Source: Glandiceps talaboti
Taxonomy: Eukaryota > Hemichordata > Enteropneusta > Spengelidae
Direction of reading: 5' to 3'
NCBI RefSeq assembly: GCF_964340395.1
Contig: NC_135560.1
Coordinates: 13,046,598 to 13,110,597 of the forward strand
DNA: 64,000 nucleotides
Shown here: positions 35,823-48,047 of the stretch, piece by piece
Layout: each line of letters starts with the position of its first letter
How positions within the stretch are numbered: the first letter of the stretch is position 1
The notes under the pieces: generated by a model
The model's input: the letters and a program-made list of their open reading frames with translations, nothing else
What the model was told of the DNA's origin: nothing
The model's database searches: none
Program-made: the position numbers and the translations under genes

Positions 35823-38006
35823 ATTTCTTAAGTGTTATTAACATAAGAAGTGTTACTGCATGTACCTAAGTATACAAACCAGTGTCTATGGAATACGCTG
35901 CCATTGGAATATGACAAACATTCTAAGTTTCTAACTGTACAACACTTCTGAACTCTACATCGTAGTGGAAACTGGTGCTCTAGAAATTCACCGATTGATT
36001 GATTGATTGATTGATTGATATTAAACTTGTTTTGAATATTTCAACCCCTATGTATAAAGATTACTAGCTCTAAGTCTTCAATAGATGGTACTATCTTCTA
36101 AAGCTTTGAAATTATTGGCTAAAAGGCTATGGACAGTTACAAAGTTGCTTTTAAAAGACTCGCAGACGGTATAAAGAAACTCCCCGACTCTCCTCCTAGT
36201 ACCAATGACACATCCATAAGATGCGATGACCGTTACTTAGTCTGGATGACCAGCCTGTGGTTCTAACCACAGTCTGTGAGTGAAGGTATAAATCGTAACG
36301 ATACTGTACAGGAAGTAGATTAACCGTTACTATAATAATACCATTTATTATTGTTTTATGTTCTGCTTTTTTTCAACCTTGTGTAAGAGTAATTCCTAAT
36401 GCATGGATAGCATAGTTTTGTAAAGCTCGGAATTATAGTCCAAAGGGGTCTGAATAGCCTAAAAACTGGCTTTAACATTCAAAACACCTTCAGAGTTTCG
36501 AGGGGGACACTCCTAGGACTCCTTTAGGGAAGGACATATCCAGGTTGCAAGCTCTCCCGCTACCCATTTACTGTACAGTATGCTGTTAAACCTTTTTTAA
36601 AAAATATTTCAACCCTAAGTAGTCATTATTTAATTACATCTTCTAACATATTTACGAGACATATAGTCAAGCAGTCCACTCTGAGTCTCGATGAAATACC
36701 TGGCATGTGAGTTATATATGAAGGGGGGTGAGGGGGGGGGGGTCATCATTTTTTAGGAAATATAAGTGATAGGGGATCAGTATGTTTTGCGGTTTTACAG
36801 GGGGGGGGGGGGGTTCGTGATGTTTTGTCGGTCCGATGGATAGTAAGAGAAATTAAACTCACCGGTTCCTTTAATATGTAAACATGCACTTGAGTAAAAA
36901 AAACATGTAAACTCAGCTTGTGACACTTTAAATATAGGTAACGGACAATATGTGTTTACGTTTTATTGTCTACAACCTATAGCCTAAATTTAAGTACATG
37001 AATATGCGTCGAGACATGAATATTCACCGTGGCCGTAGTACATAGTAGCTACTGGTAGCTACTCGTCACTACTCGTTAGGACGCGTAATTACGATGTTTT
37101 TGATTTTGATTTCGCCCCTTAATTTGTTGAACACAGATTCGTTTAGTTTCTGAAGCGATACCTCTGCTGCACTCTGTCCGGGAGGTTGATTCCTGTTCCG
37201 TGTGTGTTCAACTGCGACGTTATGGCCCTCTGATTGGCCGTGAGTGATTAAATTAGAATGTCTAAAATTGTCGGTATTAAGTACAAAGCGGCCCTTAGAA
37301 TTGTAGGGAAAAGATGACTTACACGACGCATCGCAACATTTAGTCCTAATTCTGCAGCTTGTATACGTTGTATACGTTAGTTGTACGTTGATAACATGTT
37401 TATTGCCACAGGACAAGTTGATGTCATAACAATCTCCCTACTGCTACATTCCATAGAGCTGTTGGTCAGAAGGACCAGCAGTGCTCAGAAACTCTTGGTC
37501 CTGGCTGAAAACTCTTGGTCTCGGACCAACGGACCAGCGTTAATTTCGCACACTGGTTTCTATACTGCATAGAGAACAGGTTGGCATTCTGTGAAGAGAG
37601 ATTATAAAAACAACAATATTTATCTCTACAGATTCAAATATGTTACTCCTGGTATGCTGATGGTGATGGCGGCCAATGTGGTGGGGGCGCTGGTCGTGAG
37701 TTATGTGCTTCTGTCAATAGTTACACTGATTACTATAGAGACGACACCGATGGTCGAGATGGTGGATGTAGAATGTCATGGAAACTGAAAGTTCCCGATG
37801 GTCTACAAGCTAGATGGATGTATAATGTGAAACTGTGCTATCAGTGGTATCCTGACGGTGATGGCGGACAGTGTGGTGTTAGTGGCACCAGACGACTTCT
37901 GTGTGCCTCGGCCAATCAGTGGACACCATACTATAGAGATGATACAGATGGGCGTGACGGTGGTTGTAGGATGAGATGGGGACTGTGTCTGAATGACTGT
38001 GCATAG
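33342..38006 (+). CDS. LNR gene B: tandem paralog of LNR gene A
   Basis: Function unknown. Exons 33342-34277 and 37632-38006 join in phase 0 (GAC|GTAAGT to CTACAG|ATT), giving 436 residues. Layout as gene A: basic tail, transmembrane helix about 35-57 (type II topology likely), stalk with a conserved helix (about 120-163), LNR module 185-216 (GDGWCD, CNTAQY, DDGDCC), then three Cys/Asp/Gly repeats starting near 245, 313 and 375. Sequons Asn62, Asn77 and Asn108 lie in the outer stalk. Unlike gene A, one exon encodes everything from the start through repeat 1. The tail and stalk share little with gene A, whereas repeat DNA is nearly identical. The 3.35-kb intron carries a MITE relative, (TA)n arrays and a zinc-finger remnant on the other strand. 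The repeats probably form disulphide-linked, perhaps calcium-binding units (inference). Confidence 0.85.
34342..34374 (+). repeat. (TG)n followed by G-run
   Basis: A short TG array ending in about eleven G, just inside the LNR gene B intron. Confidence 0.9.
35319..36931. mobile_element. TTAA-flanked MITE relative, 1.6 kb (LNR gene B intron)
   Basis: The left end TTAA-AGGGGCACAAGCTG and right end CAGCTTGTGACACT-TTAA match the ends of the 376-bp MITE at 21853-22228, and the subterminal CACTTGAGTAAAAA is shared. The interior is larger and holds (TGTA)n (35441-35494), a TA/ATAACT array (35677-35818) and two G-runs (about 36722-36742 and 36801-36815). It may be one element with insertions or two half elements. 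Confidence 0.55.
35677..35818. repeat. ATAACTAT and (TA)n array
   Basis: Units of ATAACTATAT lead into a long uninterrupted (TA)n run of roughly 90 bp, in the LNR gene B intron. Confidence 0.95.
37072..37386 (-). pseudogene. Possible remnant of a TTF/BED-type zinc-finger (transposase-like) exon
   Basis: The minus-strand frame has Cys residues and then FVLNTDNFRHSNLITHGQSE followed by GHN. This resembles the C...G..NFR.S.L..H..S..H pattern of zinc fingers in hAT-derived and ZMYM/ZNF862-like proteins. The frame has no ATG start in its upstream part and stops soon after a Lys-rich stretch, so it would be a single decayed exon. It lies antisense in the LNR gene B intron. A chance frame is possible. 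Confidence 0.3.
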
Positions 38007-38068
38007 CTGATTAGATGGGAACTGTGCCTAAATGAATGTATCTAGTGTAGTGAAACCCATCTTTACAC

Positions 38069-38074
38069 AATAAA
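38069..38074 (+). terminator. Polyadenylation signal of LNR gene B
   Basis: AATAAA 63 nt past the stop codon (ACACAATAAATGAC). Confidence 0.55.
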
Positions 38075-40194
38075 TGACATACCCACCGTTACATGTTAAC
38101 AGAACGGCTTATGATTCAATTGCATGTGAAGTGTGGAGAACAAATTTTTGCATGAGTTTGGTTTGATTTCGATATATCATATGTTGTATGAACATGTTAA
38201 ACAAATTACCTGTCAAATTAAAATGGAAGTTTCTAACCACTGACCCAGTGGATCATGAGGGATTGGTCCCCTCAACAAGTCAAGCAAAGTACGGGGAACA
38301 GTGGCACCTGTACAATTCTCCGCAGTCATGTATTCCATACATAGCACATGTTTTGCTTTTGCTTTAGTTTTTTTGAAATTGTATTGGTTTTGCATGTGCA
38401 ATGCATTTTAGTCGGAAAAATAGAAAATAAATACTTTCAATTTAAAGTTCTTGCTGTAACTGGGACATTTTATTTCATCAAATATTAAAAATATATATTC
38501 ACTAGAAATTGGTCAATTACTTATAAAAAGACAACTTTGGTCCATATTATCTGTAGGTAGTGTAGTGGCAAGTTTTGAATCTTGAGCAAAACTTTGATCG
38601 GGGTTGAATCTGTCATCATGTTAAAACTGTATGTACTACTTGTAACTGGAGTGTCATTTGTCGATCAGACAACCACTGAAAATTATTAGAAGACTAAACA
38701 TTGTAAATATTGATCAGCGGTCGATTTTATCCATAAGACTTAGTAGTACAGAAACAGGTTGAACTCATGATCACCGTTGAGGGCGCTGATTTCTGGGCGC
38801 GGACTCAAAATTAAATTTAGCTTGATTTATCATGTATACAGCTACAAACACATGTTTACAATAGGTGATGCAATACTGTTCTGGGTGTACAATATTAAGT
38901 TATACCCATCAAAGAATTAAAAAAAAAATTCCAGTTGCAGCAAACACATTTCACCAGCTCCATTTTCGATTATAGATTTGTTAACTTTCGCGTTTTTTCA
39001 TTTGTAGATCTCTGCTGCCATGGTTACTGTAGGATATCAATGTTTCATGATTATTCATTATTCATTTTCATTAAAGAACAACAAGCTTACAGATATTGTC
39101 TCTGTGATTTTTGTGGGTAGGTTGTTGTGATTATTGTAATTTCTACCCCATTCTTTGTTTAAGCAGCTCAAAAATAACAAATATTAAAATTCCAGAAACT
39201 GATAGGATTTCGTCATAATAGTAAACCTGGTTTGATGGATCAGTCATGATGGATAACCTTAGGCATTTATTTCCGAATTCATACACACAGTTCATTTACA
39301 CAGCAAAATTGCACGTAATTTGCTTCGGAGGGTTGTCCAACCAAGACAAAGTTGTTGACTGTTTATAAAGACTCAGTTCTTGACATTCATATTGTATCGT
39401 GGGAGAGGAGAGTTGGGGAGTTTTTATTATTCAGAGTACGCAGATAGAAGGTTATCATGTTCTCTGGTAGTGATAGATAGTCGGTGAAGAGCAGATCGCG
39501 AGAAGGACACATATTCCAATGGGAAGGGGGGGGGGGGGGCATACGCACATCTTCCACTTTCCCTGAACATATAAACCGACTATGTCACTAGCTGGCCATG
39601 GAGGACTCATTAGCTGCTAGCATCTGATGAGAATAGTACAACCGTTCCTATCAGTGCACGACGAACGGTATATAATTTCACTGCAGGATAAAAGTGTGTA
39701 TAGTAGATCCGGTCTATTACATTCTCTAATTAATGAACCTAAGAATTCACCTAACATGTCACAAACGATCTTAATAGTTTTAAATTCCATGCTAGATTCC
39801 CATATGTTCGTCTTCGTAGTCATGAGGACATGTGGGCGGAATCTAACATGGAGTTTACGTATACAACTATTTCTTTGTGATGCAACAACTTTGAATGTTT
39901 GAAAGAGAGTTTGTTCATAAATTTAATACATTCGACAAATTAGGTTTAATCTGATCACTCTTTTTTATTAATAATGATAATTTTCAGACACAAAGCGCCC
40001 TCTCCACTCAACTATTACATTGCTACAAGGCTGCTTTAGCAATCTCGCAAACCAGAGTTATTATTTCTGCCACTACATTTCGAAATAAAATGCCTCCAGT
40101 GGGACGTTGCCGTAAAACAGGACGTAGTTTGCGACGATGCTGCTCTAGCTGCAACGGGAACTTTTTTGAAACCATTTTGTTAGCTATAATGGCT

Positions 40195-40330
40195 TACTCA
40201 TAATAATATACACCCTGAACAGTATTGAATCACCTGTGGGTACATGTATTTATGCACCTGTACACATAAAACGGTAAAAAATCCAAGCAAATTGATTTTT
40301 GGGTTCACACCCAAAAATCAGCACCTCAGG
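40195..40330 (+). repeat. Dispersed repeat family, partial copy
   Basis: ATACACCCTGAACAGTATTG, then AATCACC, then AATTGATTTTTG, in the same order as at 29335-29435. Confidence 0.55.
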
Positions 40331-42573
40331 GCGATCATGCTTTCCCGGTTGCTGTAATACTTCCGGTTACAATCTACCCCTAATTTACATGTGCACTGTC
40401 TAATTATTGGTTTTCAGTGAATATATTGTTTGTTGGCTGATAAAAAATAATAATACAGTTACAGCTAGTGCAGCTTTATTAATGTAGGCAATTATTTCAT
40501 ATTATGGTAAGTTACAATTAACATTTTATGGACTTTGAAAATAAAGCACCCAAAGAGACCGGAACTTCTATGATATGTCCAGTTTGCCTACAAGTCATTT
40601 CGAATTTCGCCAAATTGAGTTGCTACTGTGTATTACGTTGCTTTCCCTGTAATGCCACTAATATAAGCACTTAAACCCCTGGACCATTTCCCCTTCCAAT
40701 AACATTAGGAAAAGACACATTCCATTGACAGTTGCCAACGGCAAGTTTTACGCAAGACATGTTCATTGCTACCAAGGCAACCTATTATTATACGAAGATG
40801 ACAGTTTCTACACTTCTATATTCACATTCTCGAATCGTCATCTTTCGCGAAGAACAACTGATTTAATTTTCAAAGTTTAAACAATTGTTTACATTGTGGT
40901 TTTTTTTTACCCATGCTTCAACATTGTTGCATTGATTGACTTCGTTGTAATAATTGTAAGATTTGCCGGCGATTAACGATTTAAGTTTTCTAGTCATTCG
41001 TTTTTTTGTTTATTCAGTCTTAATATCTTTAAGTTATTAGCAAGACTATGTGTACAGGCTTATAACAATTATGAGATCTGAAAAAATTTACAGTAATTAT
41101 TGATTTAGACGAAACGTACTCTTTCAAAAGAGAGTAGTTTCGCGGCTAGTATCCCAATCATAATTCTACGAGGATGTGTTGTAGCTGTAACATCTTTACT
41201 CACGAAAAACACATGCAGAACACTTCAATAGAAATTCAAATATTTGTATAATTTGATACAATGACATCGGAATTGTGCGGCTAATTTAGAGTAAATAATA
41301 AGCTTACTTGTACAGCACAGCGCGCGTGGCAAAGAGGAGGCGTGTAGTATTGAACGACGCCATCAACGTCAGGAAAATTACCATCCTGTAAAATCGCACC
41401 TTACAGTTTGATTGATCGAAGTGCGAGACAGGGAACAGGTGGATTTTGAAGTCGTGTTTGAGGAGGTGAAAGAAGCCCGAGGAGACCTCTGCAAACGGTA
41501 GGTAAAGATGTATCAAGGAGCCACAGGGGCTTCGGCCTCTGTGCGTATCTCGCCCAATTAATACTTTGCGGGGTTTTTTTTGTAACGAACGATCATGACG
41601 GAATATATATGTCCCTTTTTGGGGCAATCAAAAGATGATTTATCTATATGCTAGCTTTGTAGATTTACAATAAATTCATTTATTTATACGTGTGTAGATT
41701 ACGTATGAAACAAGTAAGCGGTGGACACGATAGTAAAGTTTCAGCATTACCATGGATGTCGTATCAGTAATCTCCTCTCCGATTAGAAGTGACGGAGAGG
41801 AAATCTAGTGTATATCGCGTCACGCCGCTGATCTAGCATGTTCACACTAAGCCACGTTACTTACATTGAAGTAGTTTAGAGATTCGAATGTCATAAAAGA
41901 GTGATCGGTCCTGAAGTAATTACTCATTTGACGATAGGTTTGTTGCGGTACAATAGAGACTCGTTCATAAGCAATATAGATACAAATACATCCGATTCAA
42001 CATCTAACCCAAACGATGACTTTGTTTAGCGTGAGTGACTGGGGATGGAGCGTTACCGATCACGACGCAGTCTGATGTTGACTCGATGACAGGACAGTAT
42101 CGTGTGACATTTTACGTTTGTTATACGTAAGTTACACCACAGTAGCGTACATCTTGATTATTTTAAGACAGCGATTTGATGCGTAGATTTTTTTTACATT
42201 TATTTCTACATTGAAAGCAAAAAGGTCTTATCGTTTTTATAGCCGCTGAATGGGGTAAAGAAAGCAGTTCACGCGAAGTTTACACTAGGCGCTTGGCAGG
42301 TAATGTCATTTCATCTGATAGACTGGTGAACTGATACGATGTGACATGATGATGGAAGGTAGATAATACGTCACGAACACGATTTAACGGGAATGAAGCA
42401 TGATGGAGTAAAGAACAGAGAAGTGAATACGCGACCTGTCGAAGCCGTGTGAAGGCTTTCAAGCGAGGGGAAACGACGGAAAATTAACCCGGAAACTGCG
42501 GCAGTAACAATATTCAATTGAGGTTGCCAACCGTTTCACAAATTAACTAACTTAATTATATCGGGTGAACAAT

Positions 42574-42831
42574 ATGCAGAAGGCAATACGACTGAATGAA
42601 AATCAGCTGTTAAGTCTGGCAGGGAAAGCACGTTCAGATTACAGCTTGGCTGGCTATCTCTCCAAAAAGAGTGCTGATACCGGAAAATGGCAGCAACGAT
42701 GGTTTGCTTTGTACCAAAACCTGCTCTTTTATTACGAGAATGAAAATACAACCAAACCCTCAGGGCTTGCTTTATTGGAGGGTAGTTACTGTCATCTTCA
42801 TACTGTACCAAAGAAAGATAGTGAAAAACAG
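42574..42831 (+). CDS. RASGRF: RasGRF-like Ras guanine nucleotide exchange factor, first coding exon (partial)
   Basis: RasGRF1/2 proteins are calcium/calmodulin-responsive exchange factors for Ras and Rac, with an N-terminal PH domain, coiled coil, IQ motif, DH-PH, REM and CDC25 domains. Only the first 86 residues are here. The ATG at 42574 is chosen because RasGRF proteins begin MQK with a basic stretch, and an upstream in-frame codon is only GTG. The exon shows MQKAIRLNE, then the PH start GYLSKK, then KWQQRWFALYQNLLFYYE, all matching RasGRF. It ends CAG|GTAGGT, phase 0. No further PH, DH or CDC25 exon was found before the window end, so intron 1 is probably over 21 kb. Orthology to RASGRF1 versus RASGRF2 cannot be set; a single invertebrate pro-ortholog is likely. 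Confidence 0.85.
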
Positions 42832-44564
42832 GTAGGTTCTAAATTCCTCATTTCCCACCTTTTTTTATACCCTAAAACCAACCAACCAACCAACTAACAA
42901 CCAGTATTAAACCCCACCCCCACCCCCAAGAAAAAAAAGAAAGAAAAAAGAATCATCTCTTGCTGTTATTGTATTAAGTTAGCAGTGCAAAATCAGTTAT
43001 TGTTCATGATACATCGTGCGATTTGGAGAAAATATCCACGTCTTTTAATCTTTAATGAATTCTATGGCTGCCTCTTTGCATAATATAAAAATCACGAATA
43101 TTCCATATTTTTTGGGTCCAACATCACCTTGTAAGGTTTCTAACAGCAATGCTGAAATGAATAACACCAGAATGTTCACATTCAAGGGATCTCTTTCATT
43201 CTGTGACAAAATGAACAAATTGTTTGAGATTCACAGTGAAAAAATAAACCAATATTTCGAATTAAGAAGCCGAAATTGTCAGATAATTGTCAGTGAAATA
43301 AAAAACTAGAAAATGAGTTTTTGGAAAATTATAAGCAAAGTGAAAATAGCAATTTACAAATCATTTAAAATTTTTTACAAAAAATGTAATTTCCAAAAAT
43401 TTGACAAAATGACCTCCATTTAAAAATGTTCAAAAAGATATACATTATATTTATGTTGCTTATGTTAGAAATTGAATTTTTTTAAATTACAATTTTGTTT
43501 CTGTTAACCCATTGGTACATGTATTGTACACCTGTTGCCAGTAACGTGATGAAATATGTAGCAGACTGTACGTGTCCTTTTATTAGTATTCTCTGTGCTG
43601 TCAACTCATTCAGGAATGAGTTCGAGTTCCATGTTCCATGGTTTACCTTCTGAAACATTGATGTCTGCAATTACATCAGATTGTCTATTAGACTAAAAGA
43701 TAGCATTTAGAACATCTGCCATCAATATCTTGGACACGAAATGTACGTGTTAGTGTTTTAGTACTGAAGCGCCTACCTTTTTTTTCTATCAGTAGAAATT
43801 AAATTATGTAAACTTAATAATAATTTTGTAATAGCCTTCTTGTGCTCATTTTCTTTTCCTGCACATGGTATTCTAATGTGTCTTATAAATATCAGAACTC
43901 TGTTTTTTCTGTATGAGGGGATCATTCATAATTCATAAACGGTACAACTCTGATTGACTTCATGAATATTCATGAATGTGTCTGTTTAAGTGTAAAGATG
44001 TACAACAATACAATTCATATTATTGGAGGGGTCAGATTGTACGTGTCATTTTTGAAACAGAGAAAAAAAGGCTTCTTAAAATACTTCCAGAAAAAAACCT
44101 CTTCCATCCGTACACATCATAGCAATGAAATCGGGGAAACTGTGATAACAATACGGTGACAAATTATTGTAATATTACAAGGTCGCACTAGGTTGCCAAC
44201 CAGCTCATTTGCATAAAAATTGCTGTAATAGTATACACAGCAGCTGTTTGCCACAATATGGATATATATTATATCACCCAGAATATTCCTCACTGAATAT
44301 AGATAAAGTGTCTCTTCAAACACATTGATCTGTTTTCAGACATAGCAATGTTATATATTTGGATGACTGTTTTCAGAGGAAAACATATTTTGTGTCAATA
44401 ATTTCAATGATCTAAAAATGGATAAATTGAGGTCGACTTAGTTTACATAAAATACTCATGATCATGTTGATTCACTATTTGTTGAGTACTATTACTTTTT
44501 ATGTGTTATTGTGTGGTAACAAATTAGATTTCAAATAAAATAATTTTTCACTTTGGGATTCACT

Positions 44565-44920
44565 GCATATGATACCATGCATAAGCCAAAAATATGGAAT
44601 ATATACTCTCTGGGTCGTTCTACATCAAGATAACACGTCTATGTCACGACAGCGTATGTTTATATCACTGGTTCTGCTGTGTTGGAAATATGCATACATT
44701 CAAAATTGTAATTATTTCCCTCTGATTTTTCTTTGATATTACTGGCGTTCGTATAATTATGTTATTCTCCAATATTTGTTTTTGTTCAGCTGGAAAATAC
44801 TGTGGCCTAAAGGTTGTCACTACGAGTTGCTAGAGGAGTAGTGTCCTAAGGGTTGCCAGTATTTTCCTTGGCTGAAAGAAGTAAAATATTGGGGAATGTA
44901 TAACATCTAAATGTTGTGAT
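44565..44920 (+). mobile_element. Foldback element copy
   Basis: Left arm with AAAAATATGGAATATATACT, CACTGGTTCTGCTGTGTT and TATAATTATGTTATTCTCCA. The palindromic core at about 44760-44905 has CAGCTGGAAAATACTG against CAGTATTTTCCTTGGCTGAA. The outer right arm is missing or diverged. Confidence 0.65.
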
Positions 44921-47900
44921 ACGTCATTCTCAAACTCCACATATCATCAGATGAAAATCTAAGTGTAGTGAATTCAGCCAGAAAAAAATAACTTGTTTTG
45001 CAAGTGGATGTTAATAAATCAGTGAGGGAAACCATATTGCTTTGTACTGTACAATGTAATGAATGAACTTTATTGCCAAAGGCAAGCAAAACTCAATATT
45101 TCAAACTAACAACCTGTTATGAAGATAACTGATGGATTCTATATTTGTAGCAAAGTTTGTTTATCAAATATGTTGATAGATATCTCGGGGCAAATTTAAT
45201 GTAAATTAAAAAAATCCAACAGCAATTTACAAATTTACATCATTAATGAACACAATATGTGAATGTGTAGTCTTATTTCATATGTATATAGAGTACATGA
45301 TAAGCAATATATAATAAGCAATTTCTTTTGAAAATTGACCATGAGTATAGTCAGAAAGTACTGTTTGTGGCCGTGACATTTTGCTTGTGTTTCAGCCTCA
45401 GCAAAAAGTCTTGGCCAAAAACATTTCCTAATATGTATATGTGTGTTTGTTTGTTTGTTTGTGTTTGTGTGTGTGTGTGGGGGGTGTTTTATGTTATATT
45501 GCTTTTGAATATATATTTAATATGAAGCCCTAATTTTATGCAAAATTGTACAAAATTTCCCTACTTTGTGCAAGTCACTCTGAAAGAGTCTTTTTAGGCC
45601 TTTAAAAACAACAGTGGTGTTTTCACAATGATTCAATGCATTTTTAGACATTTTTGATCAATTTGTTCCATTATAGGGTATTAAAAGGTGACAGGCCATT
45701 AGATAGAACTAAATGTATATGTCTATCTAAATGTTGCAATTATCCATCACAAAAACCATGCACACAGACCTGCGACTTACCACAGAATCAGGATAAAGTA
45801 TTACTTAGTAATTTATACTTACTGTTAATATATGTATGATGAAATCAGGTGACTAGAAGTCTGGTTTTCAATAAGGTTCAATACAAGAAATCACTGAGAA
45901 GGTCTTGGAGAAATGAAACCAGATTTTGACACACACAGATCTAAATAAACCATATGTCATGCTAGAAGTATATTTCCTACTGTTAGTCTTCATGTATACG
46001 TTACCTTCATTGTTACCCGGCTAATAAAAATATGACAGCTTAGAGTCCATATATGTATCTCCTTACTGTTGTCAATTCCTACATTTTTCATGAATGGAAG
46101 AAGCCTATTCTTGCAATCACTGAATCTGTTTATAATACCCATCAAAATTTTGTTTAAGGAAGGTCGTTATATGTATGTTTCATATGCCCTAAGTCAACCA
46201 ACCATATATTTTTTAAATTCAACAAAATAAAACAAAAAATTGACATCCACTATTAAAGGTTGGATCAGAAGAAGACAATGATAACGTTACTCATGGTATT
46301 AGCTGATAACACAGCGAGTGTATGTGTGGGTGAAATGTATCATTTATTACTGAAATATGGGGATTTTAATTTAAAAATAAGTGGTTCATCCAAACTTAAG
46401 TTAGTACTATGACTTATTATCAGTTAGTATTTAAGTTAGTAACTATGAATTGAAAGCAACACATGTACACATGTTTCTTATGGTATTTAAAAAACAATTT
46501 TTTAAATCAACTAACCAATGGGGAACCCATCATTTTGAAGGTGCTATACTGAGAATTGTTTTTCTATAAAGATGCCCCAAATTGGAACTTGATTCACTGT
46601 TCTACCAATGGTGCACCATCAACTCATAGGAATTAGCAAAAATGCATATGTGTTAAATGAATAATAAATATTCATGACTTTTACTGAGGGTAATAAGTAC
46701 TTTGTAGTCAATAATATTTACTGTTCATCTAATACATATACACCCATGTCTGCTGACTCCCATGAGGCAACAGTGGATTATTGCTATGACTGTCACAGAA
46801 CAGCGATGAAATCATGAAATGACCCTCCAGGCCGTAAAATTTATGAAAATGCCTTTATATCCGGGAGTGGTGTTCTCCTTTAACAAAACAACTAAATTTC
46901 ACAGAAAAATTACTCAAATAATTTATTTTTATTATATTAGTTTAATGTTTAATAATATAAATACTCCTAAAAACTCAGCAAAATGCCGCAGGAGTGAAAT
47001 AAAAATTATATATATATCAAACTAAAAACAATCATCAATGTAGTTGAATGACAATGTTCATATTAATGCAAATAAAAAGATTCGCAATCATATTATGAAA
47101 ATAGTCCATACGTATGCAAGTGAGGTTCAAAATCTGTCCATCAAATGAAGGCGTAAAGTTGAAATTCCACCTTTTAAATGCCAATTATGCAATACTTCTG
47201 CACAACTGCACAAGTAAAGTTTTACTGGAACCATCCAACCTTGAAAGAATTAGCTAGTACTTGTATGTAATCTGATTTTGAAACTTTTACTGTGAGTTAT
47301 TCCCCGAGTTATTATTTCATGTCAAAGTTTGATAGGTGTTCTACGGTTTAGAAGCAGTGACACTAATGGTTTGATTGATGATTAAGATGTTCCACTCTAG
47401 TTGGCAGCATTATGCTGAGTTTGTACGCAATAAAGACGAAGTGTCTGATGCTAGATAATATGAATTCTAATATCATCAAAATACACCTACTCAATATTCT
47501 ATCAGATGAGCCAACAGACAATAGGTCCAATTTGATACAATCATAAAAAAGAAATGATAGAGCTTGCTTTTAATGAATATACTGAAGATGGATGTGAGGT
47601 GTACTTGGGAGTTGGCGTTGTTATGAAAGAAACAGCAGGTAGGGACCATATTTAATCTGATATCCGTGGATATATTTTTACTTTGATGATTAAAGTGATT
47701 ATACCTGTTTTCCAATTTTTCGGAGCAGATCAGGAGATGTAAGTATGGAGTGTTGATGGGGAACTAAGGTATGACAGGAACTTGGAAGCATAGATTGTGA
47801 GAATTTGTTAATATCTATAGGTAACAAATTACATAATGGTAGTAGATATATGCATTCATGTGTCATCAAACACTAAATAATTTAATTAAAATATTGCGAT

Positions 47901-48005
47901 AAATTGTAGTTCTGGACGTGAACTACCTTCATACTGTATGAAAACTCCATATTATCTTTACTGTACTTTTATTTCAAGAAGTGGCGCACTCACCCACACA
48001 AACTC

Positions 48006-48009
<4 letters not shown>

Positions 48010-48046
<37 letters not shown>
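48010..48046 (+). repeat. (CA)n microsatellite
   Basis: About 17 CA units, followed by GCATGCATGCA. Confidence 0.95.

Positions 48047-48047
<1 letters not shown>

Larger units (their letters stand above)
38007..42573. other. Spacer between LNR gene B and the RasGRF-like exon
   Basis: No gene seen. Open frames at 39627-39902 and 41304-41627 show no family features. A G-run of about 12 is at 39527-39538 and a dispersed-repeat copy at 40195-40330. The last kilobase should hold the RasGRF-like promoter and 5' UTR, but no TATA box was identified there. Confidence 0.6.

Noticed and set aside
41304-41627. 107-codon minus-strand open frame
   Set aside because: No recognisable motif, and position gives no support; probably chance.
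42565-42573. Upstream start for the RasGRF-like exon
   Set aside because: The codon is GTG; the ATG at 42574 matches the family N-terminus.
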